Source: Amaricoccus sp047275745 (GTDB lineage: Bacteria; Pseudomonadota; Alphaproteobacteria; Rhodobacterales; Rhodobacteraceae). From it: DNA of 64,000 bases. Position 1 is the first letter of the stretch. Each line of letters starts with the position of its first letter. The stretch spans positions 1 through 64,000 of the forward strand of contig NZ_JBKQWU010000013.1 of assembly GCF_047275745.1 (NCBI RefSeq), read 5' to 3'. The notes beneath the pieces were generated by a model. The model did not search any database, had not been told where the DNA came from, and was given only the letters and a program-made list of their open reading frames with translations. The position numbers and the translations under genes were made by a program. Below, in pieces: positions 23,088-32,202 of this stretch.

Positions 23088-23703
23088 CGTTTCCGCCATT
23101 CCTGCTTCCATTCAACCGCGCGACCAGGGACCGGACCTGGCCCCGGGCGTGTTCGATGCCGAGCGAGGTGTCGATCACGTGATCCGCGCGCGCGCGTTTC
23201 TCGGCATCCGGGGTCTGCCGGGCGAGATAGCGGGCGAAATCCTGCTCCGTCATGTCGGGCCGCGCCATCACGCGCGCCCGCTGAACCTCCGGCGGCGCGG
23301 TGACGACCAGCACCGCGTCGAGCCAGGCATCGGCGCCGGTCTCGAACAGGAGCGGAATGTCACAGACAACAAGCCCCGCCTCGGCCGCGGCGAGGAACGC
23401 GGCCCGATCCTCGGCCACGAGCGGATGGATCAAGCCCTCGACCCTGCCAAGCAGCGCCGGGTCCTCGCCGATCGCGGCGCGAAGCGCCGCGCGATCGACC
23501 CCGCCATCTGGCGTGACGACGCCGGGAACCAGCGGCGACAGGGCAACGGCCCCCGACCCGCCCGCGCCATAGATCCGATGCACGGCCGCGTCGGCATCCC
23601 AGACCGGAACGCCCTCGGCCCGGAACATCTCCGCCGTGGTCGACTTCCCCATGCCGATGGAGCCGGTCAGGCCAAGCAGGAATGGACGCGGCCGTCCGGT
23701 CAT
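23080..23703 (-). CDS. coaE: Dephospho-CoA kinase
   Basis: A protein of 207 residues with P-loop GLTGSIGMGKST near the start, the substrate motif DADAAVHRIY and CDIPLLFETGADAWLD. It phosphorylates dephospho-CoA to coenzyme A, the last biosynthetic step. Its ATG overlaps the aroE stop by 4 bases, and its end overlaps dnaQ, so the four genes are translationally coupled. Confidence 0.96.
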   Translation of the reverse strand: MTGRPRPFLLGLTGSIGMGKSTTAEMFRAEGVPVWDADAAVHRIYGAGGSGAVALSPLVPGVVTPDGGVDRAALRAAIGEDPALLGRVEGLIHPLVAEDRAAFLAAAEAGLVVCDIPLLFETGADAWLDAVLVVTAPPEVQRARVMARPDMTEQDFARYLARQTPDAEKRARADHVIDTSLGIEHARGQVRSLVARLNGSRNGGNDA

Positions 23704-24539
23704 GTCCCGCCCAATACCGCGGCGCGCAGATCGGCGTCGACCCGCGGGGTCTCCCCGAACCACCGCGCGAAGCCCGGCACCCCCTGATGGAGCAACATGC
23801 CGAGGCCATCGACCACGCGCAGGCCGCGATCCGCCGCCGCGGCGAGGATCGGAGTGATCAACGGCTCGTAGACGATATCGCTGACCAGCGCATGCGCCGG
23901 CGCCGCGTCGAGCCGGATGTCGAGCGGCGGCTGGCCAACCATGCCGAGCGCGGAGGTGTTCACGATCGTCGCCGCGCCATCCGTCGCCTCCGACGCCTCG
24001 TCCCAGTCGATCACAACGACCGGGCCGCCGAGATGCTCGGTCAGTTGCTCGGCGCGGGAACGGGTCCGGTTCGCGAGCCGTATCTCGGGCGCGCCCGCGT
24101 CGATCAAGGCGGCGATCACCGCCCGCGACGCCCCACCGGCGCCAAGGACGAGCGCCGGCCCCCGCTCCGCCGTCCAGCCGGGCGCCCCCTGACGCAGGTT
24201 CTCGATGAAGCCGTAGCCATCGGTATTGTCGGCGTGAATGCCACCGTCGGGAAGGAACGTCAGCGTATTCGCGGCCCCGATCCGGACAGCGGTGTCGGTC
24301 GCCTCGCTCGCCGCCGCCAGCGCCGCCTCCTTGTGCGGTATGGTCACGTTCACGCCGCGAAACCCGAGCGCCGGCAGGCTTGCGAGGCCCCGCGAGAAAT
24401 CCTCCGGTGCGAGACCGATCGGGATGTAGAAGCCATCGATACCGTGGCGGCTCAGCCAATGCCCGTGCAGCCGGGGCGAACGGGAATGGCCGATCGGCCA
24501 GCCGATCACCCCGGCGAGAGGCGGAGAATGCGCGGTCAT
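23700..24539 (-). CDS. aroE: Shikimate dehydrogenase
   Basis: A protein of 279 residues. It shows the shikimate-binding SRSPRLHG, the catalytic Lys in NVTIPHKE, the Asn/Asp pair around ADNTDGYGF, the NADP-binding GAGGASRAV and NRTRSRAEQL, and the C-terminal GLGMLLHQ. It reduces 3-dehydroshikimate in aromatic amino acid synthesis. Both ends overlap neighbours by 4 bases. Confidence 0.97.
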   Translation of the reverse strand: MTAHSPPLAGVIGWPIGHSRSPRLHGHWLSRHGIDGFYIPIGLAPEDFSRGLASLPALGFRGVNVTIPHKEAALAAASEATDTAVRIGAANTLTFLPDGGIHADNTDGYGFIENLRQGAPGWTAERGPALVLGAGGASRAVIAALIDAGAPEIRLANRTRSRAEQLTEHLGGPVVVIDWDEASEATDGAATIVNTSALGMVGQPPLDIRLDAAPAHALVSDIVYEPLITPILAAAADRGLRVVDGLGMLLHQGVPGFARWFGETPRVDADLRAAVLGGT

Positions 24540-25153
24540 TCGATGAGCATCCCTCTGCTGCGAAGGAATCCGAGAACCTCGAGCAGTGGCAGCCCGAGAA
24601 TGGTGAAATAGTCGCCTTGCACGTGGGAGAAAAGCTGCGCGCCTTCCGCCTCGAGCCGATATGCGCCGACGGTCGACAGCAGAGCGGCACCCTGCCCCGC
24701 GACATAGTGGTCGAGGAAAGCATCGCTGAAGGGTCGCATTCGCAGCGTCGCCTTGCCGATGTGCCGCCAGACCGGCGTACCATCCTCATAGATCACGGCG
24801 GCGGAGAGGAGTTCATGGGTCCGGCCACGGAGCCGCGCGAGCTGGTCCCGGGCTTCCCCGACCGAGGCCGGCTTGTCGAAGAACCGGCCCTCGGAGACCA
24901 GGACCTGATCGGCGCCCAGCACCCTCAGGCCGCGCCCCTGGGTACGGACGGCCACGCGACGCGCCTTGAGGTCGGCCAGGGTATCGGCGACATCGCGCGG
25001 CGGCGCTCCTTCGGCGAGAAGCCCTTCCTTGATCGCCGTCTCGTCGACGGCTGCCGGGAAGACCTCGACCGACACACCCGCCGCGCGCAGCATTCCGGCC
25101 CTCGCCTCGGAGCGGGACGCGAGAATCAATGGCAGGATCGCTGGGTCTGGCAT
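24536..25153 (-). CDS. maf: Maf-family nucleotide pyrophosphatase
   Basis: A protein of 205 residues with the Maf signature ASRSEARAGML, the catalytic KARRVA and GADQVLV segment and SKP-like FFDKPAS. Maf proteins hydrolyse non-canonical or UTP/dTTP-type nucleotides. It is first in the minus-strand operon that runs away from the probable origin region. Confidence 0.93.
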   Translation of the reverse strand: MPDPAILPLILASRSEARAGMLRAAGVSVEVFPAAVDETAIKEGLLAEGAPPRDVADTLADLKARRVAVRTQGRGLRVLGADQVLVSEGRFFDKPASVGEARDQLARLRGRTHELLSAAVIYEDGTPVWRHIGKATLRMRPFSDAFLDHYVAGQGAALLSTVGAYRLEAEGAQLFSHVQGDYFTILGLPLLEVLGFLRSRGMLIE

Positions 25154-25718
25154 CCGCGGCGCGGCCTCCGTTCGGCTCGGATCGAGTTCTGGAGCGTCGC
25201 GATTCCGAACGCAAGAGGCGGCATCCGGGAGCGAGGCCGCGGAATCCCGGGGACGCTTCTGGGGATAACCCGGGTAATTCGCCCGGTATCGACCGGGAGA
25301 GTCGAGGACAGCTCCGATCGATCACCGCGTAGCCCGAAGCGACCCACAGGCCACGACCGACGCCGACGAACTTTTCCCGGAATCGGGATAACTCAGGGCA
25401 GGCCCGGCATCGGCCGCTTCAACCCGTGATTCACAGCCTGTGGATTGCCGCGGGTTGGTTATGTAAGGAATTGAAACAGAACGGTTAATTTTGAAGGCAC
25501 ACAACTTATGGTTGATACGCTCGATCCGTCGAGTTTTTCACAGACCTGTGGAAAACTATGTGGGAAAGAAATCCTGAACTTTAATCCCCAGGATTCACCC
25601 GCATACCTTCTCAATCAAATTTCAAGGAATGAACCCTCGGGAAAGTGGGACGGGGGCCATCTTGCGTCCCATCCGGCACCTGCTAAGACAATCCCCACTG
25701 CCTCGAAGGACCGACCCC
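25154..25718. other. oriC: Probable chromosomal replication origin region
   Basis: This is a 565-bp divergent gap without genes in an otherwise dense GC-rich chromosome; its right half (about 25425-25640) is strikingly AT-rich. DnaA-box-like sequences (consensus TTATNCACA or reverse) occur at 25260-25268 (TGGGGATAA), 25427-25435 (TGATTCACA), 25439-25447 (TGTGGATTG), 25534-25542 (TTTTTCACA) and 25547-25555 (TGTGGAAAA). Each deviates by one or two bases. GANTC methylation sites occur at 25201, 25242, 25380, 25428 and 25592. Its position beside hemJ-rho-mnmE-mnmG-rsmG-parAB, with two parS sites within 6 kb, fits an alphaproteobacterial origin. No dnaA gene is nearby, as usual in this class. Confidence 0.6.
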
Positions 25719-26171
25719 ATGCGCGACCTGCTCACCGCCGCCTACCCCTGGATCAAGGCCTTCCATATCGTGGCGATGGTGAGCTGGATGGCCGGGCTTT
25801 TCTATCTTCCCAGACTTTTCGTTTATCACTCCGAACGCGGGAAAGAGAGCAAAAGCCTCAATGAAACCCTCAAGATCATGGAGTACAAGCTCCTGAAATA
25901 CATCATGAATCCAGCCATGCTCGTCACGTGGCTTCTGGGCATCCTGCTCGCTGGCATCCCGGGGGTGGTTGATTGGGCGGCCGGCTGGTTCTATATCAAG
26001 CTCGCCTGCGTTCTCGCCCTCACAGGTTTTCAAGGCTGGCTGACCGCGCGGTGCCGTGATTTCGCCGCCGACGAGAACCGGTTCGGCGGCCGAACCTATC
26101 GGCTCGTGAACGAGATTCCCACGATCGCGTTGATTGTGATCGCCATCATGGTAATTGTCAGGCCAATCTGA
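25719..26171 (+). CDS. hemJ: Protoporphyrinogen IX oxidase HemJ
   Basis: A protein of 150 residues with four predicted membrane helices and the HemJ (UPF0093) hallmarks: KAFHIVAMVSWMAGLFYLPRLFVYH with the conserved His, then LLKYIMNPAM and FYIKLACVLALTGFQGWL. HemJ oxidises protoporphyrinogen IX in haem and bacteriochlorophyll synthesis where HemG and HemY are absent. GAAGGA precedes the ATG. It lies directly beside the putative origin. Confidence 0.9.
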   Translation: MRDLLTAAYPWIKAFHIVAMVSWMAGLFYLPRLFVYHSERGKESKSLNETLKIMEYKLLKYIMNPAMLVTWLLGILLAGIPGVVDWAAGWFYIKLACVLALTGFQGWLTARCRDFAADENRFGGRTYRLVNEIPTIALIVIAIMVIVRPI

Positions 26172-26287
26172 CCTTTACGGGTTTGACAGCCACAGGCATT
26201 TGTGCAAAGGGGTGGAAACACAGGTCGCGGTCCCAGCTGACCATCCTCCCTGATTTCCCCTACCATCAAGGACGTTTGACTGCTCCG

Positions 26288-27571
26288 ATGGATCTATCCT
26301 CCGATTTTCAGCAGCTTTCGCTCGCCGAGCTGAAAGCGAAAAGCCCTGCCGACCTGCTGACCCTGGCCGAGGAACTCGAAATCGAGAACGCCTCGAACAT
26401 GCGCAAGGGCGACATGATGTTCGCCATCCTGAAGGACATGGCCGCGGAAGGCGTCGAGATCTCCGGCGACGGTGTTCTCGAAGTCCTCCAGGACGGCTTC
26501 GGTTTCCTTCGCTCTCCGGAAGCGAACTATCTCGCCGGGCCTGACGACATCTATGTAAGCCCGAACCAGATCCGGAAGTTCTCCCTGCGTACCGGGGACA
26601 CTGTCGAAGGTGTCATCCGCGCGCCGAAGGAAGGTGAACGGTACTTTGGCCTCGTCAAGGTCTCGAAGATCAACTTCGAGGATCCCGAGAAGGCGCGGCA
26701 CAAGGTCCATTTCGACAACCTGACGCCGCTCTATCCCGATGAGCGCATCAAGCTCGAACTCGACGATCCGACCAACAAGGACCGGACGGCGCGGATCATC
26801 GACCTGGTGGCGCCGATCGGCAAGGGCCAGCGCGGCCTGATCGTCGCCCCGCCGCGGTCGGGCAAGACCGTGATCCTGCAGAACATCGCCGCTTCGATCG
26901 AGAAGAACCATCCGGAATGCTATCTCATCGTGCTTCTGGTCGATGAGCGTCCGGAAGAGGTTACGGACATGCAGCGGTCAGTCAAAGGCGAAGTGATCGC
27001 CTCGACCTTCGACGAGCCCGCGACGCGGCATGTCGCGGTCGCCGAAATGGTGATCGAGAAGGCGAAGCGGCTTGTCGAGCACAAGCGGGATGTCGTGATC
27101 CTGCTCGATTCGATCACTCGCCTCGGCCGTGCCTACAACACCGTGGTTCCAAGCTCGGGCAAGGTGCTCACCGGTGGCGTGGATGCCAATGCGTTGCAAC
27201 GACCGAAGCGCTTCTTCGGCGCGGCGCGAAATATCGAGGAAGGCGGGTCGCTGACCATCATCGCTACCGCGCTGATCGATACCGGAAGCCGGATGGACGA
27301 GGTGATCTTCGAGGAGTTCAAGGGTACAGGCAACTCCGAGATCGTGCTCGACCGGAAGATCGCGGACAAGCGGGTCTTCCCGGCCATCGACATCCTCAAA
27401 TCGGGTACCCGCAAAGAAGATCTTCTCGTCGACAAGACAGACCTCACGAAGATGTTCATATTGCGACGTATCCTTAACCCCATGGGGACCACGGATGCGA
27501 TCGAATTCCTGATCGGAAAACTCAAGCAGACCAAGTCTAATTCCGAGTTCTTCGATTCAATGAACAGCTGA
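26288..27571 (+). CDS. rho: Transcription termination factor Rho
   Basis: A protein of 427 residues, full length. The N-terminal RNA-binding domain has AELKAKSPADLLTLAEELEI and the cold-shock-like part DGFGFLRSPEANYL. The ATPase has PPRSGKTVILQNIA (Walker A), VVILLDSITRLGRAYN (Walker B) and the Q-loop VDANALQRPKRFFGAAR. The ATG at MDLSSDFQ is preferred over an upstream in-frame ATG with no family sequence. It is followed after 30 bases by mnmE. Confidence 0.98.
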   Translation: MDLSSDFQQLSLAELKAKSPADLLTLAEELEIENASNMRKGDMMFAILKDMAAEGVEISGDGVLEVLQDGFGFLRSPEANYLAGPDDIYVSPNQIRKFSLRTGDTVEGVIRAPKEGERYFGLVKVSKINFEDPEKARHKVHFDNLTPLYPDERIKLELDDPTNKDRTARIIDLVAPIGKGQRGLIVAPPRSGKTVILQNIAASIEKNHPECYLIVLLVDERPEEVTDMQRSVKGEVIASTFDEPATRHVAVAEMVIEKAKRLVEHKRDVVILLDSITRLGRAYNTVVPSSGKVLTGGVDANALQRPKRFFGAARNIEEGGSLTIIATALIDTGSRMDEVIFEEFKGTGNSEIVLDRKIADKRVFPAIDILKSGTRKEDLLVDKTDLTKMFILRRILNPMGTTDAIEFLIGKLKQTKSNSEFFDSMNS

Positions 27572-27601
27572 TCCTTTATTGTAGAGGATTTACTTGGACG
27601 G

Positions 27602-28897
27602 ATGACCGATACGATCTTCGCCCAGGCCTCGGCCCGGGGGCGGGCTGGCGTGGCGGTCATCCGGATTTCTGGTCCCCGCGCCTTTGCGACATTGGAAGCT
27701 CTGACCGGTCCGAGGCCGGCGGATCGTACGGCGCTCCTGAGAACGATCCGCGCGCCGGATGGCGAGATGGTTGATCATGCCTTGGCACTGTGTTTTCCTG
27801 GACCGCGGAGCTTTACCGGTGAGGATGTAGCCGAACTCCACGTGCACGGGGGGCCAGCGGTTTGCGCCGCGGTTCTCCATCTTCTCTCGCAATGCCCGGG
27901 CAATCGGCTCGCCGAGGCGGGCGAGTTCACGCGAAGGGCCTTGTTGAACGGCCGGCTGGACCTCGCTCAGGTCGAGGGTCTCGGTGACATGCTCGCCGCG
28001 GAGACAGAGGCTCAGCGGCGGCAAGCGGCCCGGTTGATGACGGGGTCTCTGTCGGCCCAGGCCGGCAGATGGCGCGAAGCACTCCTGTTGGCGTTGGCTT
28101 ACGTGGAAGCGTCAATCGACTTCGTTGACGATTCTGTCCCGGATGATGTCCATATCCAAGTTGTCAGACAACTTGCGGATCTTGAGGCGGACTTGCGGAC
28201 GGCGTTGGCCGGTTCGGCTATCGCGGAACGCGTGCGGGAGGGATTCGAGATCGCCCTGGTCGGTGCGCCGAACGTCGGAAAGTCGACGCTGCTGAATGCG
28301 TTGGCCGGTCGGGACGCCGCCATCACCTCGTCGGTCGCAGGCACGACACGGGACGTTATCGAGGTCAAGATGGATCTGCGAGGTCTGCCGGTCACGCTGC
28401 TGGACATGGCAGGTCTGCGCGAGAGCAGTGATTTGATCGAGCAGATCGGCGTGCAGAAGGCCCGAGGGCGTGCGGAACGAGCCGACCTGCGGCTCTTTCT
28501 GGTGGACGCGGTTGAGGACCTCGGAATGCTCGGCGTTGGCTGGCAGGAGGGAGATCTTCTGGTTGGTGCGAAGCGGGATCTGGTACGGAGCCCGGCTGGG
28601 CTCTCGGTGTCAGGTACGACGGGTGAGGGGATCAGCGAGGTGCTTGATGCTCTGGCGATGCAGTTGGAAACTCGCGCCGGGACGGCGACCGGGGTCTCAC
28701 ACCGGAGACAGGCCGATGCTATCGCGCGCGCCGCGGACGCGGTGGGGCGCGCACGGGCGATGATCGACTCCGGGCTACCCGAAGTGGGGTCCGTGGAGCT
28801 GCGCAATGCTGCCAGGGCGCTTGACTTCTTGCTGGGCAAGGTGGACGTGGAGACGATCCTCGATACAGTCTTTCAGAGTTTCTGTCTTGGCAAGTAG
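27602..28897 (+). CDS. mnmE: tRNA modification GTPase MnmE
   Basis: A protein of 431 residues: a formyl-THF-binding N-terminal domain (TIFAQASARGRAGVAVIRIS), a helical domain, and an inserted G domain (GAPNVGKSTLLNALAGRDAA, GTTRD, LLDMAGLRES). It ends in FCLGK, the catalytic C-terminal motif (usually FCIGK). With MnmG, encoded next, it makes the 5-carboxymethylaminomethyl modification of wobble uridine 34. The stop is 3 bases from the mnmG start. Confidence 0.97.
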   Translation: MTDTIFAQASARGRAGVAVIRISGPRAFATLEALTGPRPADRTALLRTIRAPDGEMVDHALALCFPGPRSFTGEDVAELHVHGGPAVCAAVLHLLSQCPGNRLAEAGEFTRRALLNGRLDLAQVEGLGDMLAAETEAQRRQAARLMTGSLSAQAGRWREALLLALAYVEASIDFVDDSVPDDVHIQVVRQLADLEADLRTALAGSAIAERVREGFEIALVGAPNVGKSTLLNALAGRDAAITSSVAGTTRDVIEVKMDLRGLPVTLLDMAGLRESSDLIEQIGVQKARGRAERADLRLFLVDAVEDLGMLGVGWQEGDLLVGAKRDLVRSPAGLSVSGTTGEGISEVLDALAMQLETRAGTATGVSHRRQADAIARAADAVGRARAMIDSGLPEVGSVELRNAARALDFLLGKVDVETILDTVFQSFCLGK

Positions 28898-28900
28898 GGA

Positions 28901-30769
28901 GTGTTTCACGTGAAACATCTGGACTACGATGTCGTAGTTGTGGGCGGCGGTCACGCCGGGACCGAGGCGGTTCTCGCCGCGGAAAGACTGGGCGTCAGGG
29001 CGGCATTGGTGACCCACCGGTTCGATCGCCTCGGAGAGATGTCGTGCAATCCGGCTATCGGAGGCGTCGGGAAGGGGCATATCGTCCGAGAGATCGATGC
29101 CTTGGACGGTCTGATGGGTTGGGCCGCTGATCAGGCCGGCATCCAGTATCGACTCCTCAACCGCCGAAAGGGCCCGGCCGCCCAAGGCCCGAGGACGCAG
29201 GCTGACCGAGCGCTATACCGCGCAGCGGTGCAGTGCGCGCTCCGGACGAGAGGTACACCTGTCATCGAGGGTGAGGTGGTGGACCTGATCGCCGAGCAGG
29301 GGGCGGTACGTGGGGTCGTTCTGCGTGACCAGGCGGAAGTAGGATGCCGAGCGGTCGTGTTGACAACCGGAACATTTCTGCGAGGGATGATCCATCTGGG
29401 CGACCAGCGATGGCCGGCCGGACGTGTTGACGATCCCGCTGCGGAGCTCTTGGCTCAGAGACTCGAATCTTTGGGCCTACCGCTGGGGCGCCTCAAGACG
29501 GGAACCCCCCCGCGATTGGACGGTCGCAGCATCGACTGGAGCAAAGTCGAGACGCAACCTGGCGACAGTGATCCGGAGCTGCTCTCGTTCCTGACCGCAG
29601 GCCCGATACCGCGGCAGATCGCATGCGGGATCACTCACACAACGCCTTCCAGCCATGACCTCATCCGCCGGAATTTGGAACGGTCAGCGATGTTCGGAGG
29701 TCAGATCGAGGGGAGGGGACCGAGGTACTGCCCGTCGATCGAAGACAAGGTGGTGCGTTTCGGTGAGCGGGAGTCCCATCAGGTCTTTCTCGAACCGGAA
29801 GGCCTCACGGATTGCACGGTCTATCCCAATGGGATCTCGACGTCTCTGCCCGCGGACGTTCAGGAAGGCATTGTCCGCTCCATGCAAGGTCTTGAGAACG
29901 CAAAAATTCTTCGGCTTGGCTACGCGATAGAGTACGACTATATCGATCCGCGGGCGCTGACACCGACGCTTGAGCTGAAGGCGCTTGGGTGCCTGTTTTT
30001 CGCCGGACAAATCAATGGCACCACAGGTTACGAGGAAGCTGCTGGTCAGGGTCTTGTCGCAGGGCTCAACGCCGCGGCGAAGGTTCTTGGCCGAGAACCC
30101 GTCATCCTGAACAGAGAGGACGCCTATATTGGCGTCATGATCGACGATCTGGTGACGCTCGGGGTCACTGAGCCTTATCGTATGTTCACGTCCCGGGCCG
30201 AGTTTCGCTTGAAGCTCCGCGCGGATAACGCGGACCAGCGCCTGACGCCGCTGGGGAGGGATCTCGGAGCAGTCTCGGATAAGCGGTTCCAGGCGTTTGC
30301 GCGAAAGATGGAGAATCTGGACACGGCGAGGGCGCTCGCAGAAGGCATCGAAATTACGCCGCCCGAAGCGGCTGTTCGCGGCGTAACCGTCAATCAGGAC
30401 GGGGCACGCAGGAGTCTGCTTCGACTGCTTGCTCTGCCAGAGATCGACACCGACCGCGCGCGGATGGCGTTCCCTGAACTCGCTGATGTTGATGAAGCGA
30501 CGTTGCGGCAGTTGCGACGCGAGGCGGTATACGAACCGTACATGGCGCGGCAGGCGCAGGAGATCGAGCAGCTGCGCCGGGATGAGAACGTGCCATTGCC
30601 AGACGCGATGGACTATACGGCCATGCCGGGACTCTCCAATGAACTGCGTGGAAAGCTTTCCCTGATCCGGCCCCGGACCCTCGGCCAGGCGGGGCGGATC
30701 GAGGGGATGACGCCCGCGGCGTTGACGTTGATCCTGATGCGGGCACGTCAGGCACGGATGGTATCGTGA
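28901..30769 (+). CDS. mnmG: tRNA uridine modification enzyme MnmG (GidA)
   Basis: A protein of 622 residues if started at GTG 28901 (MFHVKHLDYD). The FAD-binding GGGHAGTEAVLAAERLG follows, as do the conserved CNPAIGG and GRLKTGTPPRLDG segments. The first codons are made of a parS site: TGTTTCACGTGAAACA encodes part of FHVKH, a feature common in MnmG of Rhodobacterales. A second GTG (28910) inside parS is an alternative start. It partners MnmE in tRNA wobble modification. Its end overlaps rsmG by 4 bases (GTGA). Confidence 0.97.
   Translation: MFHVKHLDYDVVVVGGGHAGTEAVLAAERLGVRAALVTHRFDRLGEMSCNPAIGGVGKGHIVREIDALDGLMGWAADQAGIQYRLLNRRKGPAAQGPRTQADRALYRAAVQCALRTRGTPVIEGEVVDLIAEQGAVRGVVLRDQAEVGCRAVVLTTGTFLRGMIHLGDQRWPAGRVDDPAAELLAQRLESLGLPLGRLKTGTPPRLDGRSIDWSKVETQPGDSDPELLSFLTAGPIPRQIACGITHTTPSSHDLIRRNLERSAMFGGQIEGRGPRYCPSIEDKVVRFGERESHQVFLEPEGLTDCTVYPNGISTSLPADVQEGIVRSMQGLENAKILRLGYAIEYDYIDPRALTPTLELKALGCLFFAGQINGTTGYEEAAGQGLVAGLNAAAKVLGREPVILNREDAYIGVMIDDLVTLGVTEPYRMFTSRAEFRLKLRADNADQRLTPLGRDLGAVSDKRFQAFARKMENLDTARALAEGIEITPPEAAVRGVTVNQDGARRSLLRLLALPEIDTDRARMAFPELADVDEATLRQLRREAVYEPYMARQAQEIEQLRRDENVPLPDAMDYTAMPGLSNELRGKLSLIRPRTLGQAGRIEGMTPAALTLILMRARQARMVS
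28902..28917. promoter_or_regulatory. parS: parS centromere site 1
   Basis: TGTTTCACGTGAAACA is a perfect 16-bp palindrome identical to the universal ParB-binding consensus. It overlaps the start codon region of mnmG. ParB, encoded 3.3 kb downstream, would load here and spread to organise the origin region. Confidence 0.98.
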
Positions 30770-31380
30770 GTGGGAGCAGTGCGGCGTTGGATGTTTCACG
30801 TGAAACACGCGAGCGCCTTGAGATCTATGCCGGGCTCCTCCGAAAATGGAACCCACGCATAAACCTGGTGTCGAAGACGACACTGCCACTCCTGTGGAGT
30901 CGGCATATCGAAGACTCGGCCCAGCTTTGGGATCTGGCCCCGGACGCCCCACCGGTCTGGGTCGATCTCGGCTCCGGAGGAGGGTTTCCCGGCCTCGTCA
31001 TCGCGATTCTCGCGTCGGAAAGGAGCCCCGGTACGCGCGTCCATCTTGTCGAGAGCGACACGCGAAAATGCGCGTTCCTGAGCACCGTTGTCCGGGAATG
31101 TGGCGTAGTCGCGGAGGTCCACCCGGAACGCATCGAAAGTGTGCGTCCGCCGCTAGCGGATGTCGTTTCAGCCAGAGCATTGGCGCCACTGCCTGATCTG
31201 TTGGCACATGCGGAAAAACTCCGCCGGCCCGAGGGTATTTGCTTGTTTCCGAAGGGCGAGACGGTGCATAAGGAAATAGCCGACGCGAAGCGGCAATGGA
31301 ACTTCGAGTGCAGTATTCATCCAAGCCGCACAGAACAGAAAGCGGCGATTGTTGAGATCGGAGCCTTTTCCCGTGTCTGA
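30766..31380 (+). CDS. rsmG: 16S rRNA (guanine527-N7)-methyltransferase RsmG
   Basis: A protein of 204 residues with the SAM-binding glycine motif VDLGSGGGFPGLVIAIL and RKCAFLSTVVRE. The GTG start overlaps the mnmG stop. Its N-terminus contains the second parS, read as DVSRET. It methylates G527 of 16S rRNA, loss of which gives low-level streptomycin resistance in other bacteria. The final codons overlap the parA start. Confidence 0.96.
   Translation: MSGSSAALDVSRETRERLEIYAGLLRKWNPRINLVSKTTLPLLWSRHIEDSAQLWDLAPDAPPVWVDLGSGGGFPGLVIAILASERSPGTRVHLVESDTRKCAFLSTVVRECGVVAEVHPERIESVRPPLADVVSARALAPLPDLLAHAEKLRRPEGICLFPKGETVHKEIADAKRQWNFECSIHPSRTEQKAAIVEIGAFSRV
30792..30807. promoter_or_regulatory. 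parS: parS centromere site 2
   Basis: This is a second perfect TGTTTCACGTGAAACA, 1.89 kb from the first, embedded in codons 10-15 of rsmG. No further perfect copies were noticed in the window. Confidence 0.98.
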
Positions 31381-32191
31381 CAGGCCTGCGAAACCTCACG
31401 TTTTGGCCATCACGAACCAGAAAGGTGGTGTTGGCAAGACCACCACCGCGATCAATCTGGGCACCGCTCTGGCGGCGCTCGGAAAACGTGTAGTGCTGAT
31501 CGACATCGATCCGCAGGGCAATGCCTCGACAGGTCTGGGATTGCCGGTGGCCTCTCGCGGCCTGACCGCCTATGACTTCCTCGTCGCCGACGAGCCGCGC
31601 GAGTTCGCGGTCGAGACGATGGTCCCGGGCCTCTACATCGTTCCCGCGACCTCGGACCTCAGTTCCGCCGACGTGGATCTTGTCGCTGATCCGCGGCGGT
31701 TGCAGAGAATGCGTGACGCATTGGCCATCCCTGACGCGTTGCCGGAGGGCCTGGATTACGTTCTCATCGACTGCCCGCCGTCACTCAATCTCCTGACGTT
31801 GAACGCGCTGGTGGCGGCGCATTCCGTGCTGGTTCCACTTCAATGCGAGTTCTTCGCCCTGGAGGGACTGTCACAGCTGATGCGGACGGTTCAGTCAGTA
31901 CGCAGCGCGCTGAATCCGACGCTTCGGATACAAGGTATTGTGTTAACAATGTATGACAGACGCAATAACTTGTCCGGTCAGGTCGCGACCGATGTTCGGG
32001 ACAACCTCGGCAGCCTGGTCTACGAGACCGTCATTCCCCGAAACGTCAGGCTGAGCGAGGCGCCCTCCCATGCGGTGCCGGCTCTGATCTATGATTACAC
32101 CTCATCCGGGAGCATCGCGTATCAGCGGCTGGCCGGAGAAGTGCTGGCGCGCATGCGAGGCGGTCAAACGCTCATCGAACCGGCGGCATAG
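31373..32191 (+). CDS. parA: Chromosome partitioning ATPase ParA
   Basis: A protein of 272 residues. It has the deviant Walker A NQKGGVGKTTTAINLGTALA, Walker A-prime IDIDPQGNAST and Walker B YVLIDCPPSL. The GTG at 31373 is chosen, with GGAG nine bases upstream and the start overlapping the rsmG stop. ParA binds nonspecific DNA with ATP and moves ParB-parS complexes to segregate origins. Confidence 0.97.
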   Translation: MSDRPAKPHVLAITNQKGGVGKTTTAINLGTALAALGKRVVLIDIDPQGNASTGLGLPVASRGLTAYDFLVADEPREFAVETMVPGLYIVPATSDLSSADVDLVADPRRLQRMRDALAIPDALPEGLDYVLIDCPPSLNLLTLNALVAAHSVLVPLQCEFFALEGLSQLMRTVQSVRSALNPTLRIQGIVLTMYDRRNNLSGQVATDVRDNLGSLVYETVIPRNVRLSEAPSHAVPALIYDYTSSGSIAYQRLAGEVLARMRGGQTLIEPAA

Positions 32192-32202
32192 GAGAGCGGC
32201 GA

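Noticed and set aside
23704..24789. Extended coaE frame of 569 codons
   Set aside because: Only the last 207 codons encode dephospho-CoA kinase; the rest overlaps aroE and maf in another frame.
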